Source: an uncultured Muribaculaceae bacterium
GTDB taxonomy: Bacteria; Bacteroidota; Bacteroidia; Bacteroidales; Muribaculaceae
DNA length: 64,000 nt
Reading direction: 5' to 3'
Assembly: GCA_910589055.1 (NCBI GenBank)
Contig: CAJURN010000012.1
Coordinates: 26,472-90,471 of the forward strand
The notes under the pieces are model-generated. The model did no database searches. It was given only the letters and a program-made list of their open reading frames with translations, and was not told where the DNA came from. Within the stretch, counting starts at the first letter, position 1, and every line of letters starts with the position of its first letter. The position numbers were made by a program, and so were the translations under genes. Below, piece after piece: positions 17,409 to 26,222 of this stretch.

Positions 17409-20400
17409 TTAGAATTCGAGCTGGAGTCCGAACTGGAACGATTTATACTGCGGATAGTTACCCATGTCAATGCCGTAGGCGGTATTGGTTGAGGTTGAGA
17501 ATTCCGGGTCGAAGCCTTCGTACTTGGTGAAAGTGAGCAGGTTCTGAGCCGAGGCATAGATGCGCAGCTTGGAGATATAGCATTTCTTCATCCACTGCGA
17601 GGGGAAGGTGTAGCCGAGCTGGATATTCTTCATGCGCAGGTACGAACCGTCTTCCACATACCACGATGACACGGTGCTCTTGTTGTTATTGGGGTCGGTG
17701 GCCGAGCTGCGGAAGTTCTTGTTTGTGCTTCCGGCCTCTGTCCAGCGGTCAAGAGCGTAGGTAGTGGTGTTGTAGTCGTTGTAGAGGTAGTGTGTCACCT
17801 GACGGAAGTTGTTGAAGATTTCATTACCCTGAACGCCCTGGAAAAGTACGGAGAAGTCAATTCCCTTGTAGGAGCATCCGAGCTGGAAACCGTAGGTGAA
17901 GTCGGGCCAGGGGTCGCCGATGCACACGATGTCGTCGGAGTCAACGTGGCCGTCGCCGTTGGCATCGCGGAAAATAAGGTCGCCGGGGCCTGTGCCGCTG
18001 CGCTGGTAATAGCTGAAGCCGGCATCCTTTGCAGCCGCGTTATAACGGTCAACCTCCTCCTGAGTCTGGAACACTCCGATGGCGTCGTAGCCGTAGAAAG
18101 AGCCGATAGGCATGCCTACCTGAGTGATCGAAACGTTCTGATTGCCGAGGACCTTGCGGTTGGAGTACAGGATGGCGTTGGTTTCGTCGGTGCTGATAAC
18201 CTTGTTGCGGACATATCCGATATTACCTCCGACATTCCAGCGGAAATCTTTGCCTATCATATTGTTGTAGTTGATTTCAAGGTCGAAACCGGTGTTTCTG
18301 ATTTTACCCACATTGTAGGTATATGTTACCGTATTGAGGTTGTTGCCCAATCCGCTCATTGCAGGCAGGGAGCTTGCGAAGAGAGCGTTGGAAGTGTTCT
18401 TTAGATACCAGTCGAATGTGAAGGTGAGTGCATTATTGAAGAAAGCCGCGTCAAGACCTACATTGACAGTCGAGATTTCCTCCCATTTGATATTGAGGTT
18501 AGGCAACTTATCAAGGCGTACACCTACGACGGGAGTCTGGTTTCCGTCGCTGCCGGTAGGACCGTAGGCATAGTTGGCGTTGGTTGTAAGGTAGTTGGCC
18601 GTGTAAAGGAACTGCTCGATACCGCCCATGTTGCCCAACTTACCCCACGAAGCACGCAGCTTCAAGTCGGAGAGCCATCGGAGCGAACTGTTGTCGCGGA
18701 TAAAACTTTCGTTGGCGATACGCCACGCAGCCGAGAACGAGGGGAAGTTGCCCCAGCGGTTTTTCGGGCCGAAGCGGTCGTAACCGTCGCGGCGAATCAT
18801 AGCCATGAAGATATAGCGTTCGAGAAGAGAATAATTGACGCGTCCGAAATATGAAAGGTAGGAGCTGTTGGAATACACGTCGCTGCCAAGACGATCCTGC
18901 GCGTCGGCAAGGGATGCGCGGTAAATATCGCCGATCATATTTGTGGCCCGGAGATTAAGGCCGGATGAGTGTGAATGGTCGCCTTCAAGACCAAGCATCA
19001 CCGAAAGCGAATGGATATGATTGAACGTGGCATTGTAGTTAGCCACGACATTTCCGCCGAGGCTGTATCCGGTTGTCATGGCCTGATACATCGAGGAATA
19101 GAGTTTGCTTTCAGCCGCGTAGCTGAATTTTCCGGCTGTCTGACGGCTCACTGAAGAATAGAATCCTCCGAAAAGTGTACCCGTCACAGAAAGACCCTTG
19201 CAAGGCTCGATACGGACGTAGAAATTACCGTTTGCCTTATAATTCTTGTCGCGGGTGTCGGCGGTCTCTTCATAAGCGAGAAGGTTGCGGCCGTCGTAGG
19301 CTGCGAGCATGTTTTCGATATTCGTCTCCATACCTGTCAAGGGGTCGATGATGGGCGAGCCGTCGGCAAGTGTCGTGGGGAAATATCCGAATCCTCCGGG
19401 CTGGTTGGCCTCGTCGTAAGGCATCATGAAAGGTACCGTGCGGAGGTAGCTCACCAGATAATTGGAGTTGGTGTTGCGCTTGTTGTTGGTGTATGTGAGC
19501 TGAAGGTTCTCGCCGATACGGAGCCAGCTTGTAAGATCCACCTCCGAGTTGATACGCATTGCATAGCGCTGAAAACGCGAGTCAAGATACATACCTTTCT
19601 CATCGTAGACATTGAACGAGGAGAAGAGCTTGTAGGAGTCGGCACCTTTGCTGAACGAAAGATCGTAGTTTTGGGTAAATCCGGTCTTGAAAATGATGTC
19701 ACGCCAATTGTAGTCGGCATTGGTGGGCTCATAATCGAGAGCGTAGGCCATGATATTCTTGCCGCCTGCCGAGCTGTACTGACGCGGGAAAGCGAGCATT
19801 TCGTCAAGAGTCATCTTGCCCTGACCGTTGAAGTCCTCGATGCGCAGTTCCTTGAGCTGTCTTGTCGAGAGCACATCAGGCATCTTCGTGGGGTCGTTGA
19901 CGGTCATGTAAGTGTTGAATGTTACTTTCGACTGACCTTTCTGACCTTTCTTTGTTGTTACAAGGATAACACCGTTGGCGGCCTGGGCGCCGTAGATTGC
20001 AGCGGCCGAACCGTCGCGAAGCACCTCAACCGACTCGGCGTCGTTCATATTGAACTCCGCTCCGGGGTTCTGCGGCACACCGTCGATAATCCACAGCGGG
20101 CCGGAGCTGTTGAACGAGCCGACGCCACGGATGCGGATATCCGCTGTCGAGCCGGGGGCTCCGCTTGATTTTGTGACAAGCATACCGGGAACTTTACCTT
20201 GAAGAGCCGATTCGATTCCGGCAGATGCTACGTTTTCAATGTCTTTTGACTTGATGGATGTGATAGCTCCCGTGACATCACTTTTCTTGACAGCACCGTA
20301 GCCGATAACCACGACATCATCGAGAAGTTCCGAGTCCTCGGTCATCGTGACATCAATAACCGATTTATCACCCACCGGGACAGTCAGTGGTTTATATCCT

Positions 20401-20645
20401 ATATATGTAAAAAGAAGGCTGGCGTTGTCAGGCACATCAATGTGATATCGACCGTCGATATCGGTGATTGCTGCAGCCGAGTTTTGGCCGCCCGTAGCTT
20501 TGGCGACGACACTGACTCCGATAAGCGACTCTCCGCTATTGTCGCTGACGACTCCGGTCACAACTTTGGCCTGAGCGACGCCGCAAGTAAGAAGAGCAAG
20601 CATCAAGTGTGAGAACAGACGCCTCGGGAAGAAGCTATTTTCCAT
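17409..20645 (-). CDS. SusC/RagA-family TonB-dependent outer-membrane transporter
   Basis: The 1078-residue protein has a signal peptide (about 1-26), a carboxypeptidase-regulatory-like domain (KVVTGVVSDNSGESLIGVSV), and the SusC signature before the plug (DDVVVIGYGAVKKSDVTGAI). The plug contains ADIRIRGVGSFNSSGPLWIIDGVP. The beta-barrel follows and ends in the aromatic-rich strand FQFGLQLEF. It imports oligosaccharides across the outer membrane with TonB energy and pairs with the SusD gene downstream. No long N-terminal STN domain for anti-sigma signalling is present, so it probably does not signal to an ECF sigma factor itself. Confidence 0.96.
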   Translation of the reverse strand: MENSFFPRRLFSHLMLALLTCGVAQAKVVTGVVSDNSGESLIGVSVVAKATGGQNSAAAITDIDGRYHIDVPDNASLLFTYIGYKPLTVPVGDKSVIDVTMTEDSELLDDVVVIGYGAVKKSDVTGAITSIKSKDIENVASAGIESALQGKVPGMLVTKSSGAPGSTADIRIRGVGSFNSSGPLWIIDGVPQNPGAEFNMNDAESVEVLRDGSAAAIYGAQAANGVILVTTKKGQKGQSKVTFNTYMTVNDPTKMPDVLSTRQLKELRIEDFNGQGKMTLDEMLAFPRQYSSAGGKNIMAYALDYEPTNADYNWRDIIFKTGFTQNYDLSFSKGADSYKLFSSFNVYDEKGMYLDSRFQRYAMRINSEVDLTSWLRIGENLQLTYTNNKRNTNSNYLVSYLRTVPFMMPYDEANQPGGFGYFPTTLADGSPIIDPLTGMETNIENMLAAYDGRNLLAYEETADTRDKNYKANGNFYVRIEPCKGLSVTGTLFGGFYSSVSRQTAGKFSYAAESKLYSSMYQAMTTGYSLGGNVVANYNATFNHIHSLSVMLGLEGDHSHSSGLNLRATNMIGDIYRASLADAQDRLGSDVYSNSSYLSYFGRVNYSLLERYIFMAMIRRDGYDRFGPKNRWGNFPSFSAAWRIANESFIRDNSSLRWLSDLKLRASWGKLGNMGGIEQFLYTANYLTTNANYAYGPTGSDGNQTPVVGVRLDKLPNLNIKWEEISTVNVGLDAAFFNNALTFTFDWYLKNTSNALFASSLPAMSGLGNNLNTVTYTYNVGKIRNTGFDLEINYNNMIGKDFRWNVGGNIGYVRNKVISTDETNAILYSNRKVLGNQNVSITQVGMPIGSFYGYDAIGVFQTQEEVDRYNAAAKDAGFSYYQRSGTGPGDLIFRDANGDGHVDSDDIVCIGDPWPDFTYGFQLGCSYKGIDFSVLFQGVQGNEIFNNFRQVTHYLYNDYNTTTYALDRWTEAGSTNKNFRSSATDPNNNKSTVSSWYVEDGSYLRMKNIQLGYTFPSQWMKKCYISKLRIYASAQNLLTFTKYEGFDPEFSTSTNTAYGIDMGNYPQYKSFQFGLQLEF

Positions 20646-20702
20646 GATTGGTTTATAAAAGTTGTTACAGTTTGCTATAAGAATTGTAATGGATTACACT
20701 TG

Positions 20703-20710
20703 CAAATTTA
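20703..20710 (-). promoter_or_regulatory. -7 box of the SusCD promoter
   Basis: Read on the minus strand this is TAAATTTG, a match to TAnnTTTG, 57 nt before the susC ATG. No TTTG is found at the usual 19-21 nt upstream, which would fit a promoter that needs an activator. Confidence 0.55.
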
Positions 20711-20827
20711 GTCAAAAAACATGCCTCTGACGCGTTTTACATAGGTTAAAAGGGATACAAAACGAATTCAGAACGCACAAAAAAGCGCTACAACAGCTAT
20801 TTACCCCTGTTTTCTCGCACTTTACAT

Positions 20828-20866
20828 GAAAAATCGGCCGATTCCTGAGATTGGAACCGGCCGATT
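20828..20866 (-). terminator. Terminator of the leucine-rich repeat operon
   Basis: A 14-bp stem with one mismatch (20832-20845 with 20853-20866) and a 7-nt loop is followed on the minus strand by a short T-run. It is 43 nt after the stop of the large LRR protein and upstream of the susC promoter. Confidence 0.85.
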
Positions 20867-20908
20867 GGCTGAAATTTATTTAGGATTCCTTTGAATTTTT
20901 AAGAATGG

Positions 20909-23900
20909 TTACTTGATTGTAAGGCGGGTGCAATGGTGTCCCGTACCTGTGACTACATCAAGCAAGTAGAGTCCGCCGGGAAGGTTCGATACATCCATGG
21001 TGTCATGGCTTCTCATCGTTCGGCTTTCCACGGGACGCCCGTCCAGAGTGTAAAGTGTTGCCCGGAATTCGGAAGCATCAGTGTCGACAGTCACATAAGA
21101 TGTGGCGGGATTGGGATAAACGTTGACCTTGACATCATTGCTGCCGGGAACAATCACCGACTCAATTCCCGACTCGGGATCGAGGGGGTCGACAGCCACG
21201 TCTTCTCCTACATTCTCGGAAAGGCTGCGGATGAGATAATGCATTACCTTGGCATATCCGTTTTCCTCGGCGAGAAGTTCGTAAGTGCCGCTCTCATTGA
21301 GTCGGGCATTTACGGCGTAGGTGATGTCGGTCCAGCCGCTTGTGTTTCCGGCCACCTTACCCGGCTCAACACATCCTACATAGTCGAGTGTGGTGCGGTT
21401 GTAGATGTTTATAGTGCCGTTGCGGGTCAGCATCACAAAGAGGTAATCACCGGCGAACGCAAGCGATTTCGAGCTTGAATCGTCATTTGCCGTAGCAACG
21501 GGAATGAGCAATTCGGCATCGGGCTGCCAGGTGTGCATCGGATTAGCCTCAATGTCGGCCATGCGGCGGCGCATATTCTTATATATCAGCAAGGTTGAGC
21601 CTGCACGACCCCAGATAGCCGAGTTAGGATTGGGATTCTCGGTGGTGTATGCGGTGATGTAAAGTTCATCGCGGTCGGTGTCGTACATCACACGGCCGGC
21701 TTCAATAATATAGGACGGCAGACGGTAGGAAACGGGGGCTTCATATTCCACGCCCCCCACACTGTTGAGGCCCTTGTTCTTGAAGTACTTCACTTCAACA
21801 GCCGAAGCGGCCACGGCGTCGGTCATCCATACATTGCCATCGGCATCGGGATAAATCGAGAAGGTGTTGATAATCGGGTCGTAGGCCTGAGTCTCGCCCT
21901 CGTCGCGCCGACCGTTTCCATCAGCATCAGCCCAGTAATAATCCTTTGAAATCACATTACATGGAATGGCTGTGTAGCCGTGCTTTTCCTTGTCGAAACG
22001 GTAAACACCGAGGATGCTTGAATACATGTTCGACACATACATGATCTCGCTGCCGCCGATATTGCGGTTGAATACGCTGCATATAATCGGCGAGGGGAAG
22101 TTACGGAAATCATCGGGGAACTCGAAGGGATTCAGAGTGGAAGCCACAAGGCGGTCAAGACGACCTCCGGCATTGTTGTAGTTCACTTTGTGGAGTTTGT
22201 CGGGAGTATTCATCAGCCAGCGGTTGCTTGTGCTGAAATCGGCAGTACCGGTGAATGACAGACCCTCGAGCTTCCAGTTGAGCTCGGATGTCTCTTCATT
22301 GTAGGAATAGAGAATTGCAGTGGCCGTGTTCACAAACATGTTGGACACGTAGATGTTGCCCGAAGCATCCACACCGACTCCGGTCGGGCCGGGGAAACGC
22401 AGATGTCCCATTTCGCCTTCGAGGTATTCTCCCCCACCCTCTTCGGCAGGTTTGGGCGACTTGACATAGATACCGCCTTTCACGCCGAATGTCGAGGTCT
22501 GTTTCGGGGTGTTGTAGATGTCGGTGTAAATGAGCACATTCAGATCCTTGCCGCTGTTGGGCACGAGTACACGGTTCTTATAAGTATCAACCGCAAAGGA
22601 GCTTACCACAACGTCGTCGGGGATTGTAATCACCGACTGTGGACGAATGGCGCCGTTTGTAAGGCTGATAGCCACAATGCGCTTCATGTCGGGCTGGTAC
22701 ATCCATACATAGCCCTTCTTGTCGGCAACGATATATCCGGCTTCACCTTCGGTGATTTCAAAACCGCCGTTTGCAGTGGCGCTCGGAGCCATTGTTGTCT
22801 TGTCATAAATCTTAAGGGAGGGAGCGATGTTGCGTTCAGGCACGCCGGGAACGGCAACAATAAGGTCATTACCACGGATAGCGAGTCCGGTGAGGAACTG
22901 TGTGCTTTCCTGAGCGATGAGCATGAGATTCTCGGCAGGACCGTAACCGGTCTTGAAACGCGATGCCACGCCGTCGCTCACACGGTAACGGGCAACGAAA
23001 TGCCATACCTCACTTTTGGGCGGGAAGCGCTGGAGTCCGTTTGTGTTTTTGCTGATACCGTTGTCGCCTGCGGCACCGCTGAAGCTCATGAGCTGATAAA
23101 CGTAGGTTCCGTCCATTGCAACAGCCTTGCCGGAGTTGCGGCCCCAGCTGCCTGTTCCGGATTCGAAAGGCACGCTGTGGACTGCGCCGTCGCGCCATAC
23201 ACCCACATTCGTGCCGCCTTCGTCCCAACCGCAGATAGTAGCCACGAGACCATCCTCGCGTACAAAAATCGACTCCATGCTGTGGGGAACGTGGTTGGCA
23301 GGTTTGCCGCCGTCGTTAGCAATCCAGGATGCGGTATAGTCGGATACATCACCTACATATACATCTTCATACACGGGAGTGAGCGTCACTTTTCCGGCAG
23401 GCATTGTAAATGCAGTGGTATTGGAAGTCTCGTCAGAGAATTCGACAGAGGGAACCGCTTCCCAGCGGGTGAACAGAAGTCCGTTGTACTCGCGGGGAGT
23501 GCTGATTTCCACGGAAGCGCCCTGAACGGCAATGCCGTTTCCTAACGAAGACTTGGCTTCCGCATAGTCGGCGGCATAAGCAAATTCAATGTCGTGGAAG
23601 GGGACGAACTCTCCGCCGAGGGCTTCGATTCCGCCCCATGTCTTGTAAGAGTCAAGAGCTGCCGCGGGCACAAATACTTTCAGGGCATCATTGTCAAGAC
23701 GGCCGACTTCCGAGAAGGCGTTGAGTCCGACAGCCGGAGGAGTGACGGCTCTCACAACGAGAGTGCTCACATTACCTCTGCGCAGGAAGGCATTATCGCC
23801 CACAGATACGAGAGTGGAAGGCAGGTCAACGGTCTTGAGCGCTCCGGAAGCCTCCTGAAGGCTTGCAGCCGGGTCAAGACGGCAAGCATCGTTTCCGATA

Positions 23901-24775
23901 CGTTCCACACCTTCAGTAAAAATCATCGACACCGCACCGGCGGCATTGCCGAATACAGGGCGTGCGGGAACCGAGGTGCAAATTTCGCCATCGACATAAA
24001 TCTCGCCAATCATGGGAGGACAGTAGACAGCCGAACGAGCCTGAAGGTCGACAAGCACACCCTTGGAAGAGGCGTAGCGGGCATTGTCTTTTGCCACACC
24101 AATCATTCTGACAGCTCCGGATTGCTCGAAGCACTTTTCGGGATTCAGTTCGGCCAGCGAAGCCGGCAATGTAATTTCTTCAAGATTACCGTTGTAGGAG
24201 AAGCTGTAATCGGCAAGCGACACTACTCCTTCAGGAACAGCGTAAGACTCACCGGCTTTTCCGGAGGGATACTTGACGAGAACAGTGCCGTTGGAGGCGA
24301 ATACCACGCCGTCGGAATCGCTCATTTGCGAATTTCCCGTAAAGTCAAATGCTTTCAGGGCACTGCAGTTGTTGAAGCAGTTTGCGAATCCTGCATAATC
24401 GGTATATGAGGCAGGAAGAGAAACCACTCCGCGCAATGCGCTGCCGTTGAAAGCCTCCTGTCCGATGGTTTTTAGCACATCGGGGAAAGTGACCGCAGTG
24501 AGAGTAGTATTGCCTTTGAAGGCTCCGGCCGGGATGGCTGTGGTCTTGGTGTCGCCCGACATGTCGAGCGTGTTGAGAGCGGGCAGTGAAGCGAGAAGAG
24601 TGAAGTCAGAAGCCGAGAGAGCCTGACCGTTGGTATTGTTCACGATATTGAGACGCTGCAACTTGTTGCGCTCGATACCGGGAGCGGAGAGAGCCGAAGA
24701 AAGGTTGACGCCGGACGAAAGAACGACCGTGGACTCGGTTCCGGGCTCAACGGAACGGTACAGAGGAGTGAGCAT
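20909..24775 (-). CDS. BspA-like LRR / beta-propeller protein with T9SS tail, C-terminal part split off by a frameshift
   Basis: This 1288-residue frame starts inside a domain (MLTPLYRSVEPGT) and has no signal peptide, so it is almost certainly the continuation of the gene ending at 24775. In order it has a BspA-type leucine-rich repeat module (about 15-380), an InlB-B-like repeat ending TTAFTMPAGKVTLTPVY (about 390-470), a long NHL/propeller-like region (about 480-1190) and a type IX secretion sorting domain (VYPNPATSYVTVDT to the end). The rejoined product would be about 1770 residues and cell-surface bound. As a separate protein it could not be exported. The ATG overlaps the preceding stop by 1 nt (TAATG), so reinitiation is possible but would give a cytoplasmic fragment. 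Confidence 0.8.
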   Translation of the reverse strand: MLTPLYRSVEPGTESTVVLSSGVNLSSALSAPGIERNKLQRLNIVNNTNGQALSASDFTLLASLPALNTLDMSGDTKTTAIPAGAFKGNTTLTAVTFPDVLKTIGQEAFNGSALRGVVSLPASYTDYAGFANCFNNCSALKAFDFTGNSQMSDSDGVVFASNGTVLVKYPSGKAGESYAVPEGVVSLADYSFSYNGNLEEITLPASLAELNPEKCFEQSGAVRMIGVAKDNARYASSKGVLVDLQARSAVYCPPMIGEIYVDGEICTSVPARPVFGNAAGAVSMIFTEGVERIGNDACRLDPAASLQEASGALKTVDLPSTLVSVGDNAFLRRGNVSTLVVRAVTPPAVGLNAFSEVGRLDNDALKVFVPAAALDSYKTWGGIEALGGEFVPFHDIEFAYAADYAEAKSSLGNGIAVQGASVEISTPREYNGLLFTRWEAVPSVEFSDETSNTTAFTMPAGKVTLTPVYEDVYVGDVSDYTASWIANDGGKPANHVPHSMESIFVREDGLVATICGWDEGGTNVGVWRDGAVHSVPFESGTGSWGRNSGKAVAMDGTYVYQLMSFSGAAGDNGISKNTNGLQRFPPKSEVWHFVARYRVSDGVASRFKTGYGPAENLMLIAQESTQFLTGLAIRGNDLIVAVPGVPERNIAPSLKIYDKTTMAPSATANGGFEITEGEAGYIVADKKGYVWMYQPDMKRIVAISLTNGAIRPQSVITIPDDVVVSSFAVDTYKNRVLVPNSGKDLNVLIYTDIYNTPKQTSTFGVKGGIYVKSPKPAEEGGGEYLEGEMGHLRFPGPTGVGVDASGNIYVSNMFVNTATAILYSYNEETSELNWKLEGLSFTGTADFSTSNRWLMNTPDKLHKVNYNNAGGRLDRLVASTLNPFEFPDDFRNFPSPIICSVFNRNIGGSEIMYVSNMYSSILGVYRFDKEKHGYTAIPCNVISKDYYWADADGNGRRDEGETQAYDPIINTFSIYPDADGNVWMTDAVAASAVEVKYFKNKGLNSVGGVEYEAPVSYRLPSYIIEAGRVMYDTDRDELYITAYTTENPNPNSAIWGRAGSTLLIYKNMRRRMADIEANPMHTWQPDAELLIPVATANDDSSSKSLAFAGDYLFVMLTRNGTINIYNRTTLDYVGCVEPGKVAGNTSGWTDITYAVNARLNESGTYELLAEENGYAKVMHYLIRSLSENVGEDVAVDPLDPESGIESVIVPGSNDVKVNVYPNPATSYVTVDTDASEFRATLYTLDGRPVESRTMRSHDTMDVSNLPGGLYLLDVVTGTGHHCTRLTIK

Positions 24776-26217
24776 TACGTTTGCCTCGGCATCGTAAAGG
24801 ATGCCGAGGCCGAATATTCGCCGTTTCCGGCAAATTTCACGGAAGCCGACGACAGTACTTCCCAGCGCTCGAATGACAGTCCTTCGAGATTGCGGGGAGC
24901 GGAAATTTCCACTACCGCACCTTCGTAAGCGATATCCGTGCCGATGGGGGAAGTCACGTCCACGGCAACATCCTGCGCATCAATGGAGATTGTATAGAAG
25001 GGAACGTACTTGGCACCGTAAGCGGAAAGGTTGCCCCAACCGTTATAGTCGGCGAGCGATGTCGACGGAACATAGACATAGAGCTGGTCGTCGTCGGCCT
25101 TACCCAAATCGAAGAACGCATTGCCTCCGACTGTGGGAGGAGTCATGGCGCGGCACACGATGGTGTTCACGTTACCGCGGCGGCAGAAAGCGTTTCCGCC
25201 GATGGTTGAGAGTGTCGAGGGCAGGAATATCGACTTGAGCGCGCCGGAGCCGTCGGCGAGATTCTCGCTCTGGTTCAGGCGGCAACCATTGTCGGCGATA
25301 GTTTCCACACCCTCGGTAAATACCATTGTGCGGACATTCGGCGAACCTCCGAAGAAGCGGTAGTTGGGCGTGGACGATACCATGGAACCATATACAATCA
25401 CTTCCTCAATCATGGGAGGGCAATATACAAGCTCTTTTGCCGTAAGGTCGACCAAAAGGGCGTTGGATGAGGCATAGAGCGTGTTTCCCGCAGCCACGTT
25501 GACGGCCTTGAGGGCTGTGGACTCGCGGAATGTGGAATTGCCTACGATAGAAGTCATGGTTGAGGGCAGATTCAGCACCTCAAGGATATTGTTGTAGTAG
25601 AAGGATTGATCCTGGACTTTCGTCACTCCCTCAGGCACGGTGTATTCCCGACCGGGGCGTCCGCAGGGATATGAAAGCAATGTGCGGCCACCATCGCAGT
25701 AGGCTACTCCGTCGATTGCCGTAATCACTTTGTTGCCGGGGAAGTCATATCCGGTCAGCCCCTGGCAATTGTGGAAGCGTCCTACAATCGCTGGCGCCGA
25801 GGCAAGGGTCGCGGGAAATGAAATCACACCCTTGATGGCACAACTGTTGAAGGCGCCACTTTCAAGATTGGTAAGGTTGGCCGGCAATTTGTAAGTCTCG
25901 ATGGTGGCATTGTTCTGGAAGGCTGCGGAGGTGATTGTCGTAGTCTTCAGATCGCCTGACATATCAAGCGATTTCAGGGCTTTCATGCCGTTGAGAACTG
26001 CGAAATCGGAGGCTGTAAGAGCCTTTCCATCGGTATCGTTAACCACCGTAAGTGCGGTGATGGTATTGATATCGGCTCCGGTTTCGGTAAGCGCCGCCGC
26101 CAATCCGCGCGATGCGGTAAGGGAGACCGTGACATTGGTCTGGGCGGACACCATCAGGCCGCTTCCGCATATCAGAAGCGCCGGAATTATATTTCGGATA
26201 TTTAGAGGGTGTTTCAT
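24775..26217 (-). CDS. BspA-like LRR protein, N-terminal part split off by a frameshift
   Basis: The 480-residue product has a Sec signal (about 1-25, VSAQ) and BspA-like leucine-rich repeats with the pattern LxxLxLPxxLTxIxxxAFxxC-like. It is close to the protein at 28477 (shared YCDGGRTLL and NNILEVLN). It ends inside an InlB-B-like repeat: paralogues continue after FTMP with a Val/Thr-rich strand, here the frame reads MPRQT then stop. One extra base in the CCG codon restores MPEANVMLTPLY and joins it to the next frame. Its first 14 coding bases lie in a 17-nt sequence repeated at 35222 and 35546. It starts 5 nt after the stop of the preceding LRR gene. Confidence 0.8.
   Translation of the reverse strand: MKHPLNIRNIIPALLICGSGLMVSAQTNVTVSLTASRGLAAALTETGADINTITALTVVNDTDGKALTASDFAVLNGMKALKSLDMSGDLKTTTITSAAFQNNATIETYKLPANLTNLESGAFNSCAIKGVISFPATLASAPAIVGRFHNCQGLTGYDFPGNKVITAIDGVAYCDGGRTLLSYPCGRPGREYTVPEGVTKVQDQSFYYNNILEVLNLPSTMTSIVGNSTFRESTALKAVNVAAGNTLYASSNALLVDLTAKELVYCPPMIEEVIVYGSMVSSTPNYRFFGGSPNVRTMVFTEGVETIADNGCRLNQSENLADGSGALKSIFLPSTLSTIGGNAFCRRGNVNTIVCRAMTPPTVGGNAFFDLGKADDDQLYVYVPSTSLADYNGWGNLSAYGAKYVPFYTISIDAQDVAVDVTSPIGTDIAYEGAVVEISAPRNLEGLSFERWEVLSSASVKFAGNGEYSASASFTMPRQT
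24783..24810. repeat. Perfect 11-bp inverted repeat at the LRR frameshift
   Basis: Arms 24783-24793 and 24800-24810 are exact reverse complements separated by GTAAAG. The one-base loss that splits the LRR gene falls inside the arm closest to the stop codon. Adding the missing base would make the palindrome imperfect. Confidence 0.95.
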
Positions 26218-26220
26218 AAT
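26204..26220. repeat. 17-nt repeat AGAGGGTGTTTCATAAT, single copy
   Basis: This is identical to 35222-35238 and to the reverse complement of 35546-35562. On the minus strand it carries the ATG of the LRR gene and encodes MKHPL. The match stops abruptly on both sides. Confidence 0.9.
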
Positions 26221-26222
26221 TT

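Noticed and set aside
24773..24810. Programmed ribosomal frameshift
   Set aside because: No slippery heptamer is evident at the junction and the hairpin lies upstream of the stop rather than downstream, so mutation or sequence error is more likely.
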